Positions 1 through 5,703 are shown, counted from the stretch's first letter. The stretch: 9,370 nt of DNA from Methanomassiliicoccus sp. UBA6 (GCA_002508545.1 DAVH01000058.1:3233-12602), one strand, 5' to 3'. Notes: generated by a model from the sequence alone, not told the origin. A program made the numbers and translations.

Positions 1-1362
1 GTACTCCTTCAGCGCCCAGTCCACGAACTTGCCTTCCTCGGTCGGCAGGGACGCCAGGTCAGCGGACATCTTCTGCAGGGTCTCCTTCTCCTGCTTGGAC
101 ATCTTCAGCTTCCCAGCGTCGTTGGCCGCCTGGAGCAGCTCGCAGGCCTTCATACCGGCAGCCCTGGCCCTGAGGTAGTAGTTGTTGCCCTCAGAGACGA
201 TGGCCTGGCCGATCTTGTAGGCGTTGTCGTAGGCGATGATGAACGCCTCCGGGGCCCTGTAGCGGTCGGAGGACATGTACAGGTCCCTGAGGACCTTGTC
301 CTGCTTCAGGGTCTTGGCGGTGTTCATCAGGGCGGCCTCATAGCCGATAACCCCGAGCCAGCACTGGACGGACGATCCACCGAACTCGGCGTGGTACTCG
401 ACCGACTCGTTGGACCACAGGTCGCACACCTGGGCGGTGAGGTTACCCATCAGGTCAGCGTGGGAGTCCTGGGCGCCCTTACCCTCCTGGGCGGACGGGC
501 GGCCGGAGATGGCCTTCAGGATCGGTCCCTCGTAGCCGCAGTCCTTGTCCGGTCCGGTAGCGCCGGCCTCGATCGCGACCAGGGTTCTGGCCGAAGCGAT
601 AGCACGGGTGACCGCGGAGAAGGTCCTGGGGATATCCTTGTCGAGGTAGCCACCGGCCATGAACATCGAGGTGTTCGCGCCGGCGCAGTTGGTGTCACCA
701 CCGGGGACGATCTTGTTCTTCTTAGCGATGTCCACGATCTGGGGCCACAGCCAGGCCATGTCGATGGAGCCGAGGTAGCCGATACCGAACAGCCATCCGC
801 GGATATCCTGCCTGACGATAGCGTAGTCAGCGACCTCCTTGCCACCCATCGATTCGATGGACAGCACATCGGCGCCGTTCTCCGCCGCGACCTCGAGAGA
901 GTCGATGACCTTCTCGGGGTAGTTGTGGACCTTGTCCACGCCGGGCCTCATACCGAACTCGGCAAGCCTGGGGTCAGCAACGGTGTGCCTGATAGCGCAC
1001 GCGACGCCGTACTCCTCGTGGAACTTCCTCATGACCTCCTTCTGGCCAGCGACGACGGGCTTGGCGTACTTCTGGGGGTTGTTACCCATCTGGTGGATCC
1101 ACTCGTTCTCCAGCTGGAGGGAGGGGAACCCAAGGGTCACAGCGCGGTTCATGATGTCCGTGGTGATGTAGTCCACGTACTCCTTGGTCAGGGACTCGGG
1201 GTTCTTCTCCGCGCCCGGCCTGGGGGCGAAGTTGATCTCAGGGGAAACGAACCCGGCGCCTACCTTCAGCCCTAGGCCGTAGGACAAGGGGTATTTTGCC
1301 TCTCCGAAAACCATCTCATCTGCGGAGCCGTACTCCATCTTAGTAAAGTTCTTCAGTGCCAT
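1..1362 (-). CDS. mtaB: Methanol:corrinoid methyltransferase MtaB (3' end cut by window edge)
   Basis: This subunit binds methanol at a zinc ion, polarises it and transfers its methyl group to the Co(I) corrinoid on MtaC, the first step of methanol-dependent methanogenesis in the cytoplasm. I read 454 codons without a stop from the ATG at 1362 to the window edge. The family is about 460 residues, so only a few C-terminal residues are missing. The N-terminus (MALKNFTKMEYGSADEMVFG) and the stretches IESMGGKE, GGDTNCA, GPDKDCGYEG and WSNESVEYHAEFGG are typical of MtaB. Glu170, Cys226 and Cys275 sit exactly six residues after the Methanosarcina barkeri zinc ligands as I recall them (Glu164, Cys220, Cys269). 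The start is supported by GAGGTG at 1369-1374, six bases upstream. The gene begins 14 bp after the mtaC stop, so the two are almost certainly cotranscribed. There is no internal TAG, unlike the pyrrolysine-containing methylamine methyltransferases. Confidence 0.96.
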   Translation of the reverse strand, partial: MALKNFTKMEYGSADEMVFGEAKYPLSYGLGLKVGAGFVSPEINFAPRPGAEKNPESLTKEYVDYITTDIMNRAVTLGFPSLQLENEWIHQMGNNPQKYAKPVVAGQKEVMRKFHEEYGVACAIRHTVADPRLAEFGMRPGVDKVHNYPEKVIDSLEVAAENGADVLSIESMGGKEVADYAIVRQDIRGWLFGIGYLGSIDMAWLWPQIVDIAKKNKIVPGGDTNCAGANTSMFMAGGYLDKDIPRTFSAVTRAIASARTLVAIEAGATGPDKDCGYEGPILKAISGRPSAQEGKGAQDSHADLMGNLTAQVCDLWSNESVEYHAEFGGSSVQCWLGVIGYEAALMNTAKTLKQDKVLRDLYMSSDRYRAPEAFIIAYDNAYKIGQAIVSEGNNYYLRARAAGMKACELLQAANDAGKLKMSKQEKETLQKMSADLASLPTEEGKFVDWALKEY

Positions 1363-1376
1363 TTTTTTCACCTCGA

Positions 1377-2165
1377 TTACGCCTTCCCCGCCATGAGGTC
1401 ATCCCACTTGTCCCTCAGCTTCCTGAAGTCCCAGCCCTCAATGGCCTTGGTCGCAAGGACGGGTCCCTGGGCGGCCTTCTCAGCGTAGACACCCATCGGG
1501 TACGATTCCACGAACGCCCTGTTGACCGCACCGCCGGCGCAGACGAACGGGATGTTGATGCCCATCTCTTCCAGCCTCTCGGCGATCTTGGGGAACGCGG
1601 TCATGGTGGTGGTCATCAGCGCGGTGCCGGTGACCATGTTCGGCTTCTCCTTCTCAACAGCGGAGACGACATCGCTGACCAGGATATCCCTGCCCAGGTC
1701 GACGACGGCGAAGCCGTTCGACTTCAGCATGACGGCGGCGATGTTCTTGCCGATGTCGTGGGGGTCACCCTCGGCAGCGTGCATGACGATCTTGCCCTTC
1801 GTCTTCATCTTGCCGCTCGCCAGCGCAGCCTCAGCGATCTTCATTCCCTTGTTCATGGCGTCAGAGGCGACCATGACGTGCGGCAGGTAGTAGATACCGC
1901 GTCCGTACAGCTCGGATACGACGTCCATTCCCTTCAGCAGTCCACCCTCGATGACGACCTCAGGGGAGTTGTCCTTCAGAGCGGCCTTCACATCGTCCTC
2001 GATGAGCTTGCCCTTCAGGTTCAGGACGTCCTCTGCGACCTTCTTCAGGAGCGGGTCCTTGGGAAGCATCCTAGCAGCGATTGCCTCTGGCTTCTCCTGC
2101 GACTCCATCTTGATGTCGTACCGAGACAAGATGATGTCGGTTTTTAGGTTGTCGAAGTCTAGCAT
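1377..2165 (-). CDS. mtaC: Methanol-specific corrinoid protein MtaC
   Basis: MtaC carries the cobamide that accepts the methyl group from methanol on MtaB and presents it to a methylcobamide:coenzyme M methyltransferase (MtaA type, not seen here). The 262-residue length is normal for the family. Residues about 25-115 form the helical cap domain, which holds the cobamide from above. Residues about 122-245 form the Rossmann-like B12-binding domain, with the base-off/His-on motif D134-P-H136-D-I-G139. His136, the lower cobalt ligand, has the same number as in M. barkeri MtaC. GTALM (180-184) and the glycine pair at 211-212 match the later dimethylbenzimidazole-tail binding loops. The ATG at 2165 is preceded by GAGGAGAG (2175-2182), nine bases away. 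An out-of-frame ATG at 2173 would encode only four residues. The gene is first in the mtaC-mtaB operon, ends in TAA, and has a clear TATA box about 85 bp upstream. Confidence 0.96.
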   Translation of the reverse strand: MLDFDNLKTDIILSRYDIKMESQEKPEAIAARMLPKDPLLKKVAEDVLNLKGKLIEDDVKAALKDNSPEVVIEGGLLKGMDVVSELYGRGIYYLPHVMVASDAMNKGMKIAEAALASGKMKTKGKIVMHAAEGDPHDIGKNIAAVMLKSNGFAVVDLGRDILVSDVVSAVEKEKPNMVTGTALMTTTMTAFPKIAERLEEMGINIPFVCAGGAVNRAFVESYPMGVYAEKAAQGPVLATKAIEGWDFRKLRDKWDDLMAGKA

Positions 2166-2192
2166 TTTCTCATTCTCTCCTCTAGTTCAACC

Positions 2193-2219
2193 GTCCGAAC
2201 CCCACCGCGGAACTCGGAC
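2193..2219 (-). promoter_or_regulatory. Hairpin in the predicted mtaCB 5' leader
   Basis: GTCCGA (2193-2198) and TCGGAC (2214-2219) are perfect inverted repeats separated by 15 bases. If transcription starts about 25 bases past the TATA box at 2247-2254, this hairpin lies at the very 5' end of the mtaC mRNA, some ten bases before the ribosome binding site. It could affect mRNA stability or ribosome access. It is a GC-rich island in AT-rich DNA. The repeat is directly visible; its function is inference. Confidence 0.4.
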
Positions 2220-2246
2220 CGTCGTGTTTCCCAATAACGGGAATAG

Positions 2247-2254
2247 TATATAAA
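2247..2254 (-). promoter_or_regulatory. TATA box of the mtaCB operon
   Basis: Read on the minus strand this is TTTATATA, an excellent archaeal box A, preceded by A-rich DNA (AAACAATTG) suitable for TFB binding. A start site about 25 bases downstream would fall near 2225, giving a leader of roughly 60 nt before the mtaC ATG. Because the box is nearly symmetric, weak plus-strand use cannot be excluded. Confidence 0.7.
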
Positions 2255-2264
2255 CAATTGTTTA
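2251..2264. promoter_or_regulatory. 14-bp perfect palindrome overlapping the mtaCB TATA box and BRE
   Basis: TAAACAATTGTTTA reads the same on both strands and covers the TFB-recognition side of the mtaC promoter plus half the TATA box. A dimeric regulator bound here would compete directly with TBP/TFB, or recruit them. Methanol methyltransferase operons are tightly regulated in Methanosarcina, so an operator at this place is plausible. No regulator gene lies in the window to pair with it. AT-rich palindromes can also arise by chance. Confidence 0.35.
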
Positions 2265-2316
2265 GTTTTTTAGTAAAATAGAGAAGAATTCTATAATTAG
2301 CGAGGAATTAAATTAA

Positions 2317-2384
2317 GACCTACCGTTAGCATCTGGATGCCCTCAGGCACCGTTCCCACAAAGGTGCCAATTAGGGGGTAGATC
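2317..2384 (-). ncRNA. Possible structured RNA: three-way junction upstream of mtaC
   Basis: The two ends pair over eight positions with one mismatch (2317-2324 with 2377-2384, including CTACC with GGTAG). Inside are two hairpins: 2346-2351 with 2363-2368 (GGCACC/GGTGCC, 11-base loop) and 2329-2332 with 2337-2340 (GCAT/ATGC, or five pairs with a two-base loop). On the minus strand the GGG in the large loop (2355-2357) could also pair with the C-run at 2374-2376, forming a pseudoknot. TTTATAT on the minus strand (2426-2432) would start a transcript about 20 nt before this element. It could be a small RNA, or a riboswitch-like domain in a longer mtaC leader. It does not match any riboswitch I know. 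Neither strand nor transcription is proven. Confidence 0.3.
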
Positions 2385-2425
2385 GACGTTATGCTCGCAC
2401 TAGTTATTCGATTCGCCACAAGAAG

Positions 2426-2432
2426 ATATAAA
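2426..2432 (-). promoter_or_regulatory. Possible distal minus-strand TATA box upstream of mtaC
   Basis: The minus strand reads TTTATAT here, a close match to archaeal box A. Initiation would be near 2404, upstream of the potential three-way-junction RNA. A transcript from this box either ends before the proximal promoter or continues into mtaC as a leader of about 240 nt. Support is the motif and its spacing only. Confidence 0.3.
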
Positions 2433-2536
2433 GCTAATGCTCGATTGTAAATATCCATTCTAAAAATGTAGAATGATAATTCTACCCTTAACAGATAATA
2501 TAGTCACCTATATAGAATATTAACGGAAAGAAAAAA

Positions 2537-2680
2537 ATGTTCGGGCCGGCCCCCTTCATCGGGACAGCTTATCGATGCGCCCTAAGGACGGGGGCTCGAT
2601 CCGGTTGCCTGTTGGTGGCCGAGAGGAGGTTGTGACCATGCAGGTGCTTCGGGATGGTGCGATGGCCCGGCATGCAAATC
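2537..2680 (+). other. GC-rich stretch with a long foldback, no convincing gene
   Basis: After about 300 bp of AT-rich DNA the composition turns abruptly GC-rich at 2541. GCCCCC (2549-2554) can pair with GGGGGC (2590-2595), enclosing CATCG (2557-2561) paired with CGATG (2573-2577). A plus-strand TATATAG at 2508-2514 would initiate near 2537. A 33-codon reading frame starts at the ATG at 2537 but has no typical ribosome binding site and a nondescript product. The stretch could hold a small RNA or just a spacer. I see no tRNA: no proper T-arm or acceptor stem can be formed. Confidence 0.25.
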
Positions 2681-2686
2681 ATATAA
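2680..2686 (+). promoter_or_regulatory. TATA box for the small four-cysteine gene
   Basis: CATATAA preceded by GCAAAT resembles an archaeal box A with its upstream TFB element. Transcription would begin about 25 bases on, near 2708, only a few bases before the ATG at 2715. The transcript would therefore be essentially leaderless, which fits the absence of a ribosome binding site at normal spacing before that ATG. Confidence 0.45.
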
Positions 2687-2714
2687 GCCTACAGGTGGAT
2701 GGCGCCCCGATAAC

Positions 2715-3044
2715 ATGGTCTCCAGGGTCCGAGTCGACATGTCCATCTGCGACCAAAAGACATTGATCGATGCCACCCAGCAACCGGACGGAACGATCAA
2801 GGTCAAGATCCGCTCCACCTGTAAGGATGTCCGCGACTATGGCAGGAACCTCGGCGTGGTGGGTCCGGACGACTACATACAGGCCGAAGGTTCCAAGATC
2901 ATGCAGCTCGCGACAAAATGTCACCTGACCCCGACCTGCCTTGTACCGGCAGCGGTCTATAACGTCGTTTGGATCGAGGTCGGCAACATCTCGAAGCGCC
3001 ATGCCTTGGCGAACAAGAGCATAAGCATCAACTTCGAAGAATGA
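2715..3044 (+). CDS. Small four-cysteine protein (DUF6951-like), function unknown
   Basis: This is a soluble 109-residue protein without signal peptide or membrane segment. It has an N-terminal beta-strand pattern (VRVDMSIC, then TIKVKIRSTC), a helical middle and a C-terminal part with CHLTPTCLVPAAV and a closing SISINFEE strand. Its four cysteines are Cys12, Cys36, Cys69 and Cys75, with His70 next to Cys69. The layout (VxVxxxIC near the start, SxC, then a CxVP-type motif before a helix) matches, from memory, a family of small archaeal proteins labelled DUF6951; this assignment is not verified. The cysteines could bind a metal or iron-sulfur cluster, or be redox active. The ATG at 2715 keeps the first beta strand; a later ATG at 2739 would remove it. 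It is divergent from mtaCB and 162 bp upstream of the permease, so a link to methyl transfer is suggested by position only. Confidence 0.75.
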   Translation: MVSRVRVDMSICDQKTLIDATQQPDGTIKVKIRSTCKDVRDYGRNLGVVGPDDYIQAEGSKIMQLATKCHLTPTCLVPAAVYNVVWIEVGNISKRHALANKSISINFEE

Positions 3045-3063
3045 AGGGTAGGACATAACCTAC

Positions 3064-3165
3064 TGGATGCAATAGTTGGATGTATAATCCATCTCCATTC
3101 TAGGCCACTAAAGTACTTAATACAGATGTTCTTCATCCGGCCATAGTTGGATGATTCATCCAACT
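3064..3165. promoter_or_regulatory. Palindromic operator and TGGATG half-sites before the permease
   Basis: The core is a perfect inverted repeat at 3145-3165: AGTTGGATGA and TCATCCAACT flanking one central T. Related half-sites occur at 3064-3069 (TGGATG), 3076-3082 (TTGGATG), 3087-3092 (ATCCAT) and 3134-3138 (CATCC). The 11-mer ATAGTTGGATG is repeated exactly at 3072-3082 and 3143-3153. A plausible TATA-like CTTAATA at 3116-3122 would place the start of the permease transcript near 3145, on the palindrome itself. A dimer bound there would block transcription. This is the clearest operator-like structure in the window. The regulator is unknown. Confidence 0.55.
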
Positions 3166-3206
3166 TTGACGTGTGCATATGGAATGCATTAGCGGAGCGT
3201 ATCGTT

Positions 3207-4655
3207 ATGACTGAAAATGAGAGCGGATTGCATCGAAGGATCGACTGGAAGCAGGGTTTGCTGATCGGCATCGGGATCCCCTTAGCCATCCTGCCCAGCA
3301 TCGTGCCCACCACCATGTTCCTGTGGGCGGCCTCGATCCTGTTGTGGGGGCTGGCGGTGGTCCAGGGATTCATCCAGAACATGGCGTTCGGCGAGCTGGC
3401 AGTAGCCTTCCCCAACGCCAGCGGCATTCCTGGGTTCACCCAGGAGATATTCAAGAGAAGGGACGGCATTGAACGAAAGTACGAGCGCGGCAGGCTTATC
3501 GGCGGGTTCTGTGGATGGGCCTACTGGCTGGTGTGGGCTCCCGGCCTGGCGGTGTTCATCATCGTCATCTGCGGGTACCTGGTGGGCCTGTTCCCCAACC
3601 TCGCTTCGATCGACTTCGTCACGCTCAATCTGATCGTCGGCGTCATGGTGCTGGCCGGATTGGCGGTGCTGGCCTCCCGGGGCCTGGAGCACAGTGCCAA
3701 GCTCGGCCTCATCGTCGGGGTGTTCACCCTGCTGCCGATAGCCATCATTGCCATGGCCCCCTTCATCACCGGCAACTTTCACCTGGAGAACATCAGCAAC
3801 TACCTGGTGCCGGCGGAATGGGTCTGGGACGGGGACCACATACTCCTCCTGCTGGGGATGATGGTCATCGCCCAGTGGAGCGCTTGCTGCTGGGAGGTGG
3901 TCGCGGTCTACGGTCCGGAATACCACAAGCCGTCGGTGGACCTGCCCAAGGCCCTGTTCGCCTGTGGGGCCATCTGCCTTTTCATGTTCGTGCTGATCCA
4001 GACCTCGGTGATCGGTGCTCTGGGTATCGACGGCATACTCGCCGAGCCGATATCCCCGCTGCGACCGGTGGCGGCGATGGCCTTCGGGGAGCTAGGAGGG
4101 TCTGTGGTCATCCTGTTGCTGGTCTGTGCCTGCGTCCTGCTCATCCAGATCGGGTATTCCGCCGGGGCCCGGGCCATGCACTCGATGGCCCTGATGGGCA
4201 ATCTGCCCTGCTGGTTCATCAAGACCAACAAGAACGGAGAGCCGATGAGGGCGGTCCTGATGATCGCCCTGTTCAACATGGCCCTCCTGTTCCTCCTGCA
4301 GGGGAACCCAGTGGCCATCCAGGCCATCTCCGCTATCGGCTACGTGTTCGTCTTCGCCATCGCCCTGGCCGCCTATGTCAAGGCGCACCGCGACCCCGAG
4401 CTGAGAAAGATCGTCCGACCGTACAAGGCGCCCCGGGGCTGGATGTGGATCGCCGCGTCGCTGGCCATCCTGCAGATACCTTTCCTGCTGATCGGAGGCA
4501 TCTACATCAACTATCTGGAGTTCGGAATGACCTCGAACATCATCGCCTTCGGCGTACTGGCGCTGTTCTTCCCTCTGTGGATATATTCGCAGAACGAGTC
4601 TTACGCCTCGAGGAAGTGCAGGGCGGGGGTCGACGAGAAGGCGGAGACCATCTGA
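3207..4655 (+). CDS. APC-superfamily amino acid/amine permease
   Basis: This is a very hydrophobic protein of 482 residues with about twelve membrane segments, the size and pattern of APC-superfamily cation- or proton-coupled transporters. The first segments (GLLIGIGIPLAILPSIVPT, then a helix ending FGELAVAFPNASGIPGF) match the APC start, where a broken first helix and an acidic FGEL followed by P-x-A-S-G form the substrate site. The C-terminus is a short charged tail. I prefer the ATG at 3207, with GGAG nine bases upstream, over an upstream in-frame TTG at 3147. The TTG would add 20 residues of poor quality and lies inside the palindromic operator. The gene has its own probable regulated promoter and ends at a T-run. 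Substrate cannot be read from sequence: an amino acid is most likely. A methylamine or other amine is possible given the methylotrophic setting, but methanol itself needs no such carrier. Confidence 0.85.
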   Translation: MTENESGLHRRIDWKQGLLIGIGIPLAILPSIVPTTMFLWAASILLWGLAVVQGFIQNMAFGELAVAFPNASGIPGFTQEIFKRRDGIERKYERGRLIGGFCGWAYWLVWAPGLAVFIIVICGYLVGLFPNLASIDFVTLNLIVGVMVLAGLAVLASRGLEHSAKLGLIVGVFTLLPIAIIAMAPFITGNFHLENISNYLVPAEWVWDGDHILLLLGMMVIAQWSACCWEVVAVYGPEYHKPSVDLPKALFACGAICLFMFVLIQTSVIGALGIDGILAEPISPLRPVAAMAFGELGGSVVILLLVCACVLLIQIGYSAGARAMHSMALMGNLPCWFIKTNKNGEPMRAVLMIALFNMALLFLLQGNPVAIQAISAIGYVFVFAIALAAYVKAHRDPELRKIVRPYKAPRGWMWIAASLAILQIPFLLIGGIYINYLEFGMTSNIIAFGVLALFFPLWIYSQNESYASRKCRAGVDEKAETI

Positions 4656-4670
4656 TCTCGGCAAACACCT

Positions 4671-4680
4671 TCCTTTTTTT
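4671..4680 (+). terminator. T-run terminator after the permease gene
   Basis: TCCTTTTTTT lies 16 bases past the permease stop codon. Archaeal termination commonly needs only such a T-run on the non-template strand. It also lies between two convergent genes, where transcription from the left should stop. There is no strong hairpin. Confidence 0.55.
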
Positions 4681-4691
4681 ATTGTTCTCGT

Positions 4692-5213
4692 TCAGGGCCT
4701 ATGAGCTCGGCCTGGGCCCGGGGAGGCTCCCTCCTTTCTTAGTATCGCCGCCTTGGTATCCCACCCCTTGCCCCCGGAATAGTTGCCCAGTCCCCCCGAG
4801 GCCGGGACCACCCGGTGGCAGGGTATGATGATCGGCACCGGATTGCGGGCGCACGCGCTGCCGACCGCCCTCGCTGCCCGGGGCCGGCCCAGCCTGGCCG
4901 CGATTTCGCCATAGGTCGCCACCTCCCCTACGGGGATCTCCCGGAGCTCGTATAGGACCTCAAGGTCGAAGGGGGAGACGCTCAAGTGCACCGGGATGTC
5001 CCGCAGGTCCTCCTTGCCAGTAGAGAGATGCTCCATCACCTTCGTCAGATAGGGGTGTTCGGTCCCGTAAGGTTTCGCAGGCTCTTCCTCCATCAAGCGG
5101 AGCGATACGACCTCGTCATCTCTCAGCACCATCTCCACGTACAGCCCCAGGTCCTCGCTGAACCGCGCATACCGTCGCGTGGTCCCGTCCTTCTCGCTTT
5201 CCTTTTCCGCCAT
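4692..5213 (-). CDS. ogt: Methylated-DNA--protein-cysteine methyltransferase (O6-alkylguanine repair)
   Basis: This suicide repair enzyme moves the alkyl group from O6-alkylguanine (and O4-alkylthymine) in DNA to its own cysteine. At 173 residues it has the usual N-terminal ribonuclease-like domain (about 14-80) and C-terminal active domain (about 80-163). The active-site motif I-P-C132-H-R-V is intact. Tyr101 in VATYGEIA, Arg115 in RAVGSA (the arginine finger that flips the base) and Asn124 in NPVP are all present. GNYSGGKGWDTK followed by LRKEG is the normal end of the fold, and a 12-residue proline/glycine-rich tail follows. The ATG at 5213 has a close GAGG just upstream and a TATA-like TTTTTAT at 5266-5272. 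It is on the same strand as the cupin gene, 79 bp downstream of it, but probably has its own promoter. It ends convergent with the permease. Confidence 0.93.
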   Translation of the reverse strand: MAEKESEKDGTTRRYARFSEDLGLYVEMVLRDDEVVSLRLMEEEPAKPYGTEHPYLTKVMEHLSTGKEDLRDIPVHLSVSPFDLEVLYELREIPVGEVATYGEIAARLGRPRAARAVGSACARNPVPIIIPCHRVVPASGGLGNYSGGKGWDTKAAILRKEGASPGPGRAHRP

Positions 5214-5265
5214 GTCCTCGATGCTCCCGCGGGCTTGGCCCGAAGGCAGCTAGCTCTCCCCGGCC

Positions 5266-5272
5266 ATAAAAA
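5266..5272 (-). promoter_or_regulatory. TATA box for the alkyltransferase gene
   Basis: The minus strand reads TTTTTAT, an acceptable archaeal box A in an otherwise GC-rich gap. It predicts initiation near 5243 and a leader of about 30 nt before the ATG at 5213. It suggests that this gene is transcribed separately from the upstream cupin gene. Confidence 0.4.
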
Positions 5273-5292
5273 GGATTGGGGGGCGTTTGGGC

Positions 5293-5703
5293 TCACTCCG
5301 TGGTCTGGCCGTCGAAGTGCTCCTCGTACACGTCCGCCTTGGTCTTGTGCACCGTCTTGTCCTTGTGCTCCGGCGGGGAGTAGATGGTATACATCTTGAG
5401 GTCGCCCTTCCCGGTGTTGGTGACGTTGTGCATGGCTCCCGAGGGGATCACCACCGCGCTGCCGTCCTTCACCTTGTATTCATTACCGTCAATGTATACG
5501 ACACCCTCACCCTCCTCGAACCGGAAGAACTGATCACCGTCATCGTGAGCCTCCATGCCGATCTCCTCCCCCGGCTTCAGGGTCATCAGGACCAGCTGGC
5601 TGTACTTGGCGGTGTACAGCACCTTCCGGAAGTTGGTGTTCTCTACGGCGTCCTTCTCGATGTCGGTGAAGTAACCTTTCTTCTTGCCCTTTCCATTGGT
5701 CAT
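5293..5703 (-). CDS. Small single-domain cupin protein
   Basis: This is a soluble 136-residue single cupin barrel. The second cupin motif is complete: G81-x5-P87-x-G89-x2-H92-x3-N96. The first motif has the right spacing (G45-x5-E51-x-H53-x4-Q58-x6-G65), but the first histidine is Glu51 and the usual glutamate is Gln58, so the metal site would be E/H/Q/H. The ending YSPPEHKDKTVHKTKADVYEEH resembles a widespread family of small cupins annotated only as cupin-domain proteins, often near stress genes. The reaction is unknown. Metal-dependent isomerase or dioxygenase chemistry, or simple ligand binding, are all possible. The ATG at 5703 has only a weak ribosome binding site (GAAG). A TATA-like TATTTAC on the minus strand at 5771-5777 would give a leader of about 47 nt. 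Confidence 0.85.
   Translation of the reverse strand: MTNGKGKKKGYFTDIEKDAVENTNFRKVLYTAKYSQLVLMTLKPGEEIGMEAHDDGDQFFRFEEGEGVVYIDGNEYKVKDGSAVVIPSGAMHNVTNTGKGDLKMYTIYSPPEHKDKTVHKTKADVYEEHFDGQTTE

Larger units (their letters stand above)
2288..2518. repeat. Cluster of ATTCTA/TAGAAT hexamers
   Basis: The hexamer occurs at 2288-2293 (ATTCTA), 2457-2462 (ATTCTA), 2469-2474 (TAGAAT), 2479-2484 (ATTCTA) and 2513-2518 (TAGAAT). The three middle copies form alternating inverted pairs: CATTCTA/TAGAATG with a six-base gap, then TAGAAT/ATTCTA with a four-base gap. This is an arrangement expected of a dimeric regulator site, or of cruciform-prone DNA. It lies between the divergent mtaCB operon and the four-cysteine gene. 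The local AT content raises the chance of coincidence. Confidence 0.3.

Noticed and set aside
391..1275. Long plus-strand open frame opposite mtaB (and similar frames opposite mtaC).
   Set aside because: Composition is a shadow of the GC-rich, strongly codon-biased minus-strand genes. The minus strand gives unmistakable MtaB and MtaC.
1..1362. Possibility that the first gene is a pyrrolysine-containing methylamine methyltransferase (MtmB, MtbB or MttB).
   Set aside because: There is no in-frame TAG, and the zinc ligands and surrounding motifs match MtaB in exact register.
2575..2610. tRNA-like GGGGGCTCGATCCGG segment.
   Set aside because: No proper T-loop, acceptor stem or anticodon arm can be drawn around it.
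2575..2766. 63-codon plus-strand frame before the four-cysteine gene.
   Set aside because: It overlaps the start of the better supported gene, lies across that gene's TATA box, and its product has no recognisable pattern.
3147..3206. Upstream TTG start that would extend the permease by 20 residues.
   Set aside because: It starts inside the palindromic operator, lacks a ribosome binding site, and the extension does not look like an APC N-terminus. The ATG at 3207 has GGAG at good spacing.
3515..4828. Long plus-strand frame overlapping the permease gene in another frame.
   Set aside because: It is rich in Arg/Gly/Pro, typical of an off-frame reading of GC-rich DNA, with no membrane pattern. 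The permease frame is clearly real.
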